From Streptomyces sp. TN58 (lineage in GTDB: Bacteria; Actinomycetota; Actinomycetes; Streptomycetales; Streptomycetaceae), in contig NZ_CP018870.1 in assembly GCF_001941845.1 (NCBI RefSeq), forward strand, positions 4,718,001-4,782,000: a DNA stretch of 64,000 nucleotides, read 5' to 3'. The stretch's first letter is position 1. Each line of letters starts with the position of its first letter. A program made the position numbers and the translations under genes. Shown here piece by piece: positions 18,209 to 25,620 of the stretch. The notes beneath the pieces are model-generated. The model did not search any database. It saw only the letters and a program-made list of their open reading frames with translations, and was not told the DNA's origin.

Positions 18209-18961
18209 GTGACTTTCGGTGAGCAGCCGGCCTATCTTCGCGTGGCCGGTGATCTTCGGCGTCAGATCGTCGACGGTTCTCTGCCCCCGCACGCCCGGCT
18301 CCCGTCCCAGGCCCGCATCCGCGAGGAGTACGGGGTCTCCGACACCGTCGCCCTGGAGGCGCGCAAGGTCCTCATGGCGGAGGGGCTGGTCGAGGGCAGG
18401 TCCGGGTCCGGTACGTACGTGCGGGAGCAGCCGGTGCCGCGGCGGGTGGTCCGCTCCGGCTACCGCACGGGCGGCGCCTCGACGCCGTTCCGGCAGGAGC
18501 AGGCCGACTCCGGCGCGCGGGGGACGTGGGAGTCGAGCAGTGAACAGACGGGCGCGTCCGCGGAGATCGCGACGCGGCTCGGCATCGAGCCGGGCGAGCG
18601 GGTCATGCGTACGCGGTACGTGTTCCGCGACGCGGGGGAGACGATGATGCTCTCGACCTCCTGGGAGCCGCTCGCCGTGACCGGGCGGACCCCGGTGATG
18701 CTGCCGGAGGAGGGACCGCTGGGGGGCTCCGGGGTCGTCGACCGGATGGCCGCGATCGACGTCGTCGTCGACAACATGGTGGAGGAGGTCGGCGCCCGGC
18801 CCGGCCTGGCCGAGGAGATCATGCTGCTCGGCGGCGTCCCGGGGCATGTGGTGCTGGTGATCGGCCGCACCTACTACGCCTCCGGCCGCGCGGTGGAGAC
18901 GGCCGACGTCGTCGTCCCGGCGGACCGCTACCGCCTCTCCTACCACCTGCCGGTGCGCTGA
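18209..18961 (+). CDS. GntR/HutC-subfamily transcriptional regulator
   Basis: A 250-residue regulator with an N-terminal winged helix (AYLRVAGDLRRQIVDGSLPP, RLPSQARIREEYGVSDTVAL, VEGRSGSGTYVRE) and a C-terminal UTRA ligand-binding domain (residues about 95-245: IEPGERVMRTRYVFRDAGET and AVETADVVVPADRYRLSYHL). GTG start with GATGGGAG about 8 bases upstream. Ligand is unknown. No obvious target operon adjoins it, although a 12-bp palindrome lies about 200 bases downstream. Confidence 0.9.
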   Translation: MTFGEQPAYLRVAGDLRRQIVDGSLPPHARLPSQARIREEYGVSDTVALEARKVLMAEGLVEGRSGSGTYVREQPVPRRVVRSGYRTGGASTPFRQEQADSGARGTWESSSEQTGASAEIATRLGIEPGERVMRTRYVFRDAGETMMLSTSWEPLAVTGRTPVMLPEEGPLGGSGVVDRMAAIDVVVDNMVEEVGARPGLAEEIMLLGGVPGHVVLVIGRTYYASGRAVETADVVVPADRYRLSYHLPVR

Positions 18962-19391
18962 GGGGCGTCCGGCCGGCAAGGGCCTGGGGCGGCGGGTTTC
19001 GGCGCGATGGTGATCGTCCCCGGCCGCCCCGGAGGCCGTCTCCCGTGGGCCGCAGGGCGCTCGCACCACCCTCGCTGACTCCTTCGCGGTGGCCGGAACG
19101 GGCCTGTTCCCGGGCTCGCCGAGGGCTCGGGCAGCGGCGCCCCCTCGAAGCTACCTGCGGGTATACCCGTCCGTAGAGGCCTCAGGGGCGCGTGGGTGGT
19201 GTCCCTCGATGCCCGTGAGCGCCTGGTTCGGACCGGCGCACGCGGCGCACTCGTACGCATGGCCGGATGCGTACGCCTGCCAGGTATCTCTTCGTGAAAA
19301 ACCGTATCCGCTGTGTAAAGGTCGGGCGTAAGGTCGGGCATATGCACAGTGCGGTTTCCCGGGCAGATACGTCGGCGGAGGGTGAAGCGCG
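18962..19391. other. 430-bp intergenic region with a 12-bp palindrome
   Basis: No gene is supported here. A perfect palindrome CGGGTATACCCG lies at 19158-19169. The last 100 bases become less GC-rich (TTCGTGAAAAACCGTATCC at about 19289) and probably hold the promoter of the SPOR-domain gene, whose GGAGGGTGAA ribosome-binding site is at the right edge. Confidence 0.4.
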
Positions 19392-19577
19392 ATGAACGAC
19401 AGCGGTGCCCTGCTCCCGTGGCTGGTCATACGTCAGGACGACAACGGCAACCGCTACCGGGTGGGCCGGTACGCCACCCGGGCCGAGGCCCAGAAGGTCG
19501 TCGACAGTCTCGACGACCGAGGACACAAGCAGCTCTACTGGGTCGAGCGGATCGGCCAGACCGCCACGATGAACTGA
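19392..19577 (+). CDS. Small SPOR-domain-like protein
   Basis: A 61-residue protein. WLVIRQDDNGNRYRVGRYAT followed by RAEAQKVVDSLDDRGHKQLY is a compact SPOR-type fold (strand-helix-strand), a domain that in larger proteins binds denuded peptidoglycan at septa. There is no signal peptide or membrane segment, so the domain stands alone in the cytoplasm and may not bind cell wall. Strong GGAGGG ribosome-binding site 9 bases upstream. Similar short SPOR proteins are widespread in Streptomyces; role unknown. Confidence 0.8.
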   Translation: MNDSGALLPWLVIRQDDNGNRYRVGRYATRAEAQKVVDSLDDRGHKQLYWVERIGQTATMN

Positions 19578-19615
19578 GTCAACGGCGCCTGACGGCGTCG
19601 GCGTAGGCTCCGCCC

Positions 19616-20047
19616 ATGACTGTACGAGTGGTCGTGGGCGGAGCCCTTTGCCATGAAGGGCGCCTGCTGGCCGCCCGCCGCAGCGCACCGCCGGAGCTCG
19701 CCGGGCGCTGGGAGCTGCCGGGCGGCAAGGCCGAACCGGGCGAGTCCGTCCCCGAGGCGCTGGTACGCGAACTGCGCGAGGAACTCGGCGTGGAGACCGA
19801 GCCGCTGGAGCGGATCCCGGGGGAGTGGCCGCTGAAGCCGGGCCTGGTCCTGCACGTGTGGACGGCGCGGCTGCTCTCGGGGGTGCCGGCGCCGCTGGAG
19901 GACCACGACGAGTTGCGCTGGCTGGGGCCGGAGGAGCTGGAGTCGGTGGACTGGCTCGACCAGGACCGCCCCGCCGTCGCCGAGGCCGGCCGCCGACTGC
20001 GCGCGGACGGGCGCGCGGACGGGCGTGCGGACGGGCGCAGGGCATGA
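19616..20047 (+). CDS. Nudix (MutT-like) pyrophosphohydrolase
   Basis: A 143-residue Nudix hydrolase. The Nudix box G-x5-E-x7-REUxEExGU is complete in GGKAEPGESVPEALVRELRE followed by ELGV. The early GRWELPGGK and the late WLGPEELESVDWLDQDRPAV resemble MutT/8-oxo-dGTP and CTP pyrophosphohydrolases, so a nucleotide-pool cleaning role is likely. The C-terminus is extended by a Gly-Arg-Ala-Asp repeat, encoded by three near-identical 12-bp units (GCGCGGACGGGC) at 20001-20036. It lies 38 bases after the SPOR gene. Confidence 0.9.
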   Translation: MTVRVVVGGALCHEGRLLAARRSAPPELAGRWELPGGKAEPGESVPEALVRELREELGVETEPLERIPGEWPLKPGLVLHVWTARLLSGVPAPLEDHDELRWLGPEELESVDWLDQDRPAVAEAGRRLRADGRADGRADGRRA

Positions 20048-20129
20048 GCGGGGACGCGCCTTAGGCCGTCCGCGGCACGGTGCGCCGGTGGGTTCGGGAT
20101 CGAGTGGTACGACGCCCTGAATATCGGGT

Positions 20130-20645
20130 ATGTCGCTATTAATCCCTATCTCGTCCCTCTTTCGTCCCAGACGAACCGGACTGGGGTCGCAGCTGGCCCG
20201 GGAAGTGATCGGCGTGATCGACACAGACGGTGAGAGCGCCGAATGGGCCTTCCCCGCCGAGCCCGGCGCCGTCCGCACCGCTCGCCACGCCGTGCGCGGA
20301 ACCCTGCACGAGTGGGGGCTCGAAGCCGTCGGAGACCTGACCGTGCTGCTGGTCAGCGAACTCGTCACCAACTCCCTCCGCTACGCCTCCGGCCCCATCG
20401 GCGTCCGCCTGATATGGCGGAATCCAGCCGCCGACGGCCTCGCGGACGCCCCCGCCAGAGGCCCCGCGCTCCTGGTGGAGATCTCCGATCCGCTTCCGGA
20501 TCCGCCCCGCGAGCGGGAGGCCGGCGCGGAGGACGAGGGCGGCCGCGGACTGCACCTCGTGGCGGTCTCCTCGCGGCGATGGGGCACACGTCACGGGAAA
20601 ACAGGTAAGACTGTGTGGTTCGAGTTGGCTCTTCCTGGTGAGTAA
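20130..20645 (+). CDS. Anti-sigma-factor-type ATP-binding protein (HATPase_c_2)
   Basis: A 171-residue serine-kinase-like ATPase of the RsbW/SpoIIAB class common in Streptomyces. N-box: LLVSELVTNSLRYA (about residues 71-84); G1 box: EISDPLPDPP; G2 box: DEGGRGLHLVA; final WGTRHGKTGKTVWFELALP. The first 20 residues have no counterpart in the family. It precedes a SpoIIE phosphatase whose own C-terminus carries a closely similar ATPase domain (both contain LLVSELVTN and GKTVWFEL), so the two probably belong to one partner-switching pathway. Its sigma factor or antagonist is not in the window. Confidence 0.85.
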   Translation: MSLLIPISSLFRPRRTGLGSQLAREVIGVIDTDGESAEWAFPAEPGAVRTARHAVRGTLHEWGLEAVGDLTVLLVSELVTNSLRYASGPIGVRLIWRNPAADGLADAPARGPALLVEISDPLPDPPREREAGAEDEGGRGLHLVAVSSRRWGTRHGKTGKTVWFELALPGE

Positions 20646-20842
20646 CAAGGTGAGCGGTGGCGGGAGAACCCCCGCGGTCCCTTCCGGCGGTGGCCGGACA
20701 GGGGGCCGGGGGAGATCGCGCGACATGGCTCGAAATCATCGAGACCGTGCTGTGATCGTGAACGCCGTGCCGTCCGGGGTCGTGGTGCTGAATACTGCCG
20801 TCATGGCCGGTCCGGTTGCGGTGAGCTGGAGGGGACGGTCGC

Positions 20843-23473
20843 GTGAGCGAAATACCTGCGCAGGCACATCAGGCCAATGTGCCTCGGGAGACATGGCACG
20901 ACGCCCTGTGGCACAGCAGTCCGCCTGGCTCGATATATGACTACATAAAGGTTGCATCCTTCTCGATCGGGCCCGACGGGTACATCGACCAGTGGAGCCT
21001 GCGCGCGGAAGAGCTCTTCGGGCTGACGGCCGCCCAGACCGTGGGGCGCGACCCCGTCGACGCCTTCATGCCGCCCGAACTGCGCCCCGACGCCCACCGC
21101 AAGGTCGCCGAGATCCTCGACGGCAAGGAGTGGACCGGCCTGATCCCCTTCCGGATCCCCGGCGGCAACGGCGCGCACGGCGTGGCCGAGATCTACGTGA
21201 TGCCCACCCAGACCGAGACCGCGCAACGGGCCGCCCTCTGCGTCGTCGTCGACGTACGCGCACTGCGCCGCATCGAATCCGACCTCGCCGCGTCACAGGC
21301 CATATTCGGCCAATCTCCCTTCGGCTTCCTGCTCTTCGGCACCGACCTCACCGTGCAGCGCGCCAACCGCCGCTTCGCCACCGTCTTCGGCGGCACCGCC
21401 GAGACGCACCGCGGCCGCACCGTGCACGACTACCTGCCGCCGCACGAGGCCGACCGGATGGCGGACGCCCTGCGCCGGGTGCTGGACACCGGCGACGCCG
21501 TCACCGACCTGCGGATCACCGGAGCCACCCCCCGCAGCCGCGAGAACCGCCACTGGTCCATCAACCTCTACCGGGTACACGGCGGGAGCGGCCGCCCCAT
21601 CGGCGTCGCCGGCATCGGCACCGACGTCACCCGCCGCCACCTCGCAGCCCGCGAGGCCGCCGGAGTACGGCGCAATCTCGCCCTGCTCAACGAGGCCGGG
21701 CACCGCATCGGGAACTCCCTCGACCTGGAGACCACCGCCCGCGAACTCCTCGACGTCACCGTCCCCGGCTTCTGCGACCTGGCAGCCGTCGACCTCTACC
21801 AGGGGCTGCTGCTCGGCGACGACGACCGCCCCGCACGGCCCCAGGGGCCGGGCGTACCCAGCCTCCCCGGCCAGGGCCCGGCCCGTACGCCCTCCGCGCC
21901 CCTGCGCCGGGTCGCCTTCTCCTCCGCCGTCTCCGACGCCCCGCTGTCCGGCCCCGGCGCCCTGGTCGCCGTAGGCGACATCCACCGCTATCCCGCCGCG
22001 TCACCGGGCGCCCTCGCCCTGCGCACGGCACGACCGCGGCTGATCGAGGGCGCCGGCCCGGAAGACCTCGTGCAGTCCACCCTGGTGGTGCCGATGGTCG
22101 CCCACGACACGGTCGTCGGACTCGCACAGTTCTCCCGTACGAAGGGCAGCGAGCCCTTCGGCGAACGCGACCGTGCGGTGGCCGTGGAGCTCGCCGCCCG
22201 CGCCGCCGTCTGCATCGACAACGCGCGGCTCTACCGGCGCGAGCACGAACGGGCGCTGATACTGCAGCGCAGCCTGCTGCCCCCCGGCGACCCGGAGGCC
22301 GCCGGCCTGGACATCGCCTGCCGCTACCTGCCGGGCAACGCGGCCACGGAGGTCGGCGGCGACTGGTTCGACGTCATCGAACTGCCCGGGCACCGCACGG
22401 CCCTGGTCGTCGGCGACGTCATGGGCCGCGGCCTGCGGGCCGCCGTCGCCATGGGCGAACTGCGCACCGCCGTAAGGACCCTGGCCCTGCTGGACCTCGA
22501 ACCGGCGGAGGTGCTGACCGCGCTCGACGAGATCGCACGCGGCCTCGGCGCGCCCGGCGGATCCCAGCAGGCCTCACGCGCAGCCCTGCACTCGCGCGAC
22601 TCCGACCGCTCGGAGGTGTACCTCGCCACCTGCGTGTACGCGGTCTACGACCCGGTGACGAGGCGCTGCACCATCGCCAACGCCGGCCACATGCCGCCCG
22701 CCCTGGTGTCGCCCCGACACGCCGAGCCGGGCGAGGAACGCGAACCGCTTCCCGCCCTGCTGCTGGAGGTGCCGACCGGGCTGCCGCTCGGAGTCGGCGG
22801 GGAGCCGTTCGAGGAGGTCGAGGTGGAACTTCCCGAGGGCGCCCTGCTCGCCCTGTACACCGACGGACTCGTGGAGTCCCGCGACCATCCGCTGGAGGAG
22901 GGCCTGCGCGGCCTGCGCGCCGCGCTCGCCGACCCGGTCCGCCCCCTGGAGGACGTCTGCGACCACGTGCTGAACACCCTGGACACCCGGCACGGTGAGG
23001 ACGACATCGCCCTGCTGATGGCCCGGGTGCAGGGCCTGCCCGTGGACGCCGTCGGGGACTGGCAGCTACCGCGCGAGGCCCGGTCGGTGGGCCGGGCGCG
23101 GGAACTGGCCCGGGCCAAGCTGCCGGCGTGGGGCCTCGAAGGCCTGCTGGACACCACCGAGCTGCTGGTCAGCGAACTCGTCACCAACGCCCTGCGCTAC
23201 GGCGAGGGCGAGATCCGGCTCAGGCTGCTGCTGGACCGGACGCTGGTGTGCGAGGTGTGGGACGCGAACCTGGTCCAGCCGCGCCGCCGACGCGCCCGCG
23301 ACACCGACGAGGGCGGCCGGGGCCTCCAGCTGGTCGGCATGCTCTCCGCCGGGTGGGGCACCCGGCGCACCCACCGCGGCAAGACGGTGTGGTTCGAGCT
23401 GCCTTTGCCCGGCGCGGCGGAGGAAGCCGCCTCGGAACTCTCGGCGGAGCAACTGCTCAACATGTACGGCTGA
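20843..23473 (+). CDS. PAS-PAS-GAF-SpoIIE phosphatase-ATPase sensor protein
   Basis: An 876-residue multi-domain signalling protein. In order: PAS domain (about 37-145, DGYIDQWSLRAEELFGLTAA), second PAS (about 153-275, FGQSPFGFLLFGTDLTVQRA), GAF (about 281-465), SpoIIE/PPM phosphatase (about 470-724) with the metal-binding GGDWFDVIEL and VGDVMGRGLRAAVAMGELRT motifs, and a C-terminal RsbW-like ATPase (about 741-870, LLVSELVTNALRYGEGEIRL; DEGGRGLQLVGML). Such proteins dephosphorylate anti-anti-sigma factors and can also act as anti-sigma kinases. Cytoplasmic; no membrane segment. GTG start. Likely partner: the ATPase encoded just upstream. Confidence 0.9.
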   Translation: MSEIPAQAHQANVPRETWHDALWHSSPPGSIYDYIKVASFSIGPDGYIDQWSLRAEELFGLTAAQTVGRDPVDAFMPPELRPDAHRKVAEILDGKEWTGLIPFRIPGGNGAHGVAEIYVMPTQTETAQRAALCVVVDVRALRRIESDLAASQAIFGQSPFGFLLFGTDLTVQRANRRFATVFGGTAETHRGRTVHDYLPPHEADRMADALRRVLDTGDAVTDLRITGATPRSRENRHWSINLYRVHGGSGRPIGVAGIGTDVTRRHLAAREAAGVRRNLALLNEAGHRIGNSLDLETTARELLDVTVPGFCDLAAVDLYQGLLLGDDDRPARPQGPGVPSLPGQGPARTPSAPLRRVAFSSAVSDAPLSGPGALVAVGDIHRYPAASPGALALRTARPRLIEGAGPEDLVQSTLVVPMVAHDTVVGLAQFSRTKGSEPFGERDRAVAVELAARAAVCIDNARLYRREHERALILQRSLLPPGDPEAAGLDIACRYLPGNAATEVGGDWFDVIELPGHRTALVVGDVMGRGLRAAVAMGELRTAVRTLALLDLEPAEVLTALDEIARGLGAPGGSQQASRAALHSRDSDRSEVYLATCVYAVYDPVTRRCTIANAGHMPPALVSPRHAEPGEEREPLPALLLEVPTGLPLGVGGEPFEEVEVELPEGALLALYTDGLVESRDHPLEEGLRGLRAALADPVRPLEDVCDHVLNTLDTRHGEDDIALLMARVQGLPVDAVGDWQLPREARSVGRARELARAKLPAWGLEGLLDTTELLVSELVTNALRYGEGEIRLRLLLDRTLVCEVWDANLVQPRRRRARDTDEGGRGLQLVGMLSAGWGTRRTHRGKTVWFELPLPGAAEEAASELSAEQLLNMYG

Positions 23474-23592
23474 CCGGCGGGCCCGCTCACCGGCCCAACC
23501 CCCGGGAAGCCGGCCCGCCGGGGTTGGGGGTCGGGCCGCCCGCCGGTAAACCGGTTGGTGGCCGTGGCCCGGCTGCGGCATCGTGCGCGGAG

Positions 23593-24825
23593 ATGACCTG
23601 CGAAACACCGGCCTACGCGCCGCCCGACTCCCTTCAGGGGCTCCTGCAACGGGGCCGCGGGCTGGGCCACCTCCGCGCCCTCGACGATCCCGCAGCCGCC
23701 GCGCCGTTCGTGTACGACTGCATCCGGCGGGAATGGCGCTGGGACCGCCAGTGCGACGCGCGCGCCCGCTACCACGCCCGGCTGGTCCGTGACCTCGGCC
23801 TGCCGATCGGGCCGCTGCTGGACCAACTGGTCGGTGACGAGGAAGCGGTGTGGCGGGCGAGTGCGGTACTGGAACTGCTCGCCTTGGCCGGGGACGGCGA
23901 GGCCGCGGAAGGCCTGCGCGACTACGTCCGGCACGGCGAACACTGGGTCGGCGTAATGGAGTCGATCGCCGGTGAATGGCCCCTCGCCTGGTGGGAAGGG
24001 CTCCGCGAGGTGGCCCGCGACCGGATCACCGGCGAAGAGGAGCAGCCCTGGGCCCGCGAACCCTGGGATCACTTCGGCATCCCGCGCAACCCCGCGGCCC
24101 AGCAGGGGCCGCAGCCGGCCCCCGTGCGCGAGCGGCTCGGAACAGACGCGCTGCTCGCACTGCTCGCCGAGCCCGGCGCCACCCCCCGCGACAAAGCCGG
24201 GGTGCTGCGGACCCTGACCCGCCGCGGCCCCCAGCCCGGACTGATCCCGCTCGTCCCGCTGCTCGGCCTCCCCGGCGCCGGCCGACCGCTGCCCGGACTC
24301 CGAGCCGCCCTGCAGGGACTCGGAGGACGGGCGGTGCCGGCGGCCCGCGACTGGGCCCGGGACGAACGGCCGTGGCTGGCCGCACTCGGCCAGGAGGTCC
24401 TGGACGACAACCCCGGCCCCGAGGCCCTGCCCAAACTCCTGCGCGAACTCGCCGACCTGCGGGACACCGGCGAATGGTGCGGCCCCGACGTCGCCGCCCG
24501 GCGACTGGCCCGCCTCGGGCCCCTCGCCGCCGACGGCGTCCGGCCGCTGCGCGCCCTCCTGCGGGAGACGCCCCACAGCCACGAGCGGGCCGACTACCTG
24601 CGCGCGATCGCCGCCATCGACCCGGGCGCGGCCCAGGACCTGTACGCGGAATGCCTCTGGGACTGCGAGGCCCGGACCCTCCTGCTCGCCGTCGCCGCCG
24701 CGCCGGCCGCCGACTCGGCCGTCCGCGCCCGGCTCGCGGCACTGGCCGACGACCCGCTGGAGGACCCGGACGTCCGGGCGGCCGCGGCGCAGCGCGCCGG
24801 AGCGTTCGCGGACGAGGCACCCTGA
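23593..24825 (+). CDS. HEAT-repeat-like protein
   Basis: A 410-residue alpha-helical protein. The pattern of short paired helices with Leu/Ala/Arg (for example LLDQLVGDEEAVWRASAVLE, DALLALLAEPGATPRDKAGV, LARLGPLAADGVRPLRALL) suggests HEAT or armadillo-like repeats, which usually act as protein-binding scaffolds. No catalytic motif, signal peptide or membrane segment. The ATG at 23593 has only a weak ribosome-binding site. It sits 119 bases after the SpoIIE phosphatase; a functional link is possible but not shown. Confidence 0.7.
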   Translation: MTCETPAYAPPDSLQGLLQRGRGLGHLRALDDPAAAAPFVYDCIRREWRWDRQCDARARYHARLVRDLGLPIGPLLDQLVGDEEAVWRASAVLELLALAGDGEAAEGLRDYVRHGEHWVGVMESIAGEWPLAWWEGLREVARDRITGEEEQPWAREPWDHFGIPRNPAAQQGPQPAPVRERLGTDALLALLAEPGATPRDKAGVLRTLTRRGPQPGLIPLVPLLGLPGAGRPLPGLRAALQGLGGRAVPAARDWARDERPWLAALGQEVLDDNPGPEALPKLLRELADLRDTGEWCGPDVAARRLARLGPLAADGVRPLRALLRETPHSHERADYLRAIAAIDPGAAQDLYAECLWDCEARTLLLAVAAAPAADSAVRARLAALADDPLEDPDVRAAAAQRAGAFADEAP

Positions 24826-24837
24826 GGTCTCACAGCA

Positions 24838-25557
24838 CTAAGCGGCGCGGCCCTGCTTGAGGGCGGCCAGGCGGGCCTCGATCTCCGAGGTCCGGCCCAG
24901 GTCCTCCAGCGACTCGAACTGGGCGTCCAGGGAGGACGCGGCCAACTCCTGCTTGCCCAGGGCCATCGCCTCCTCCCGCCGTACCTTCTCCTCGAAGCGG
25001 CCCAGGTCGCTCGTCGGGTCCATGACGTCGATGTTCTTCACCGCGTCCAGCATCGTGTTCTGCGCCTGGGCGGTCCGCGCCCGGGCCACCAGCTCGTCCC
25101 GCTTCGCCTGGAGCTCCGCCAGCTTGTTCCGCATCGACTCCAGGCCCGACTTGAGCTTGTCGACGACCACCGTCTGTGCGGCGATCGTCGGCTCGGCCGT
25201 CTCGGCCTCCTTCTCCGACTGCAGCTGCCGCCCCAGCGCCACCTTCGCCAGGTTGTCGAAGCGGTCGGCCTCCGCCGTCGCCCCCGACGCCCTCAGCTCG
25301 TCCGCTTTCCGGCTCGCTGCCAGGGCCTTGGAGCCCCACTCGGCGGCCGCCTCCACGTCCTCCTTGTGGTCGGCCTCCAGCATCCGCAGGTTGCCGATGG
25401 TCGTCGCGACGGCCTGGTCCGCCTCCGAGATGTTGTTGGCGTAGTCCCGGATCAGCTGGTCCAGCATCTTCTGCGGATCCTCCGCCTGGTCCAGCAGCGC
25501 GTTGATGTTGGCCTTGGCGAGCTGGGTGACCCGGCCGAGGATCGTCTGCTTGCTCAT
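24838..25557 (-). CDS. pspA: PspA/IM30 family membrane-stress protein
   Basis: A 239-residue, almost entirely coiled-coil protein of the PspA/IM30/ESCRT-III-like family, which coats and protects stressed membranes. It opens with an amphipathic helix (ILGRVTQLAKANINALLDQA) followed by EDPQKMLDQLIRDY, the classic PspA start, then long heptad helices, ending with LDAQFESLEDLGRTSEIEAR. It lies 63 bases downstream of the TPM-domain gene on the same strand, a pairing that suggests joint action in envelope maintenance. GAGAGG ribosome-binding site upstream. Confidence 0.93.
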   Translation of the reverse strand: MSKQTILGRVTQLAKANINALLDQAEDPQKMLDQLIRDYANNISEADQAVATTIGNLRMLEADHKEDVEAAAEWGSKALAASRKADELRASGATAEADRFDNLAKVALGRQLQSEKEAETAEPTIAAQTVVVDKLKSGLESMRNKLAELQAKRDELVARARTAQAQNTMLDAVKNIDVMDPTSDLGRFEEKVRREEAMALGKQELAASSLDAQFESLEDLGRTSEIEARLAALKQGRAA

Positions 25558-25620
25558 GATGGGCCTCTCCTGGTGAGGGGGTGGTCTGTCTGTCCGGTGC
25601 GCGGCCGCGCCGCGGGCGGT

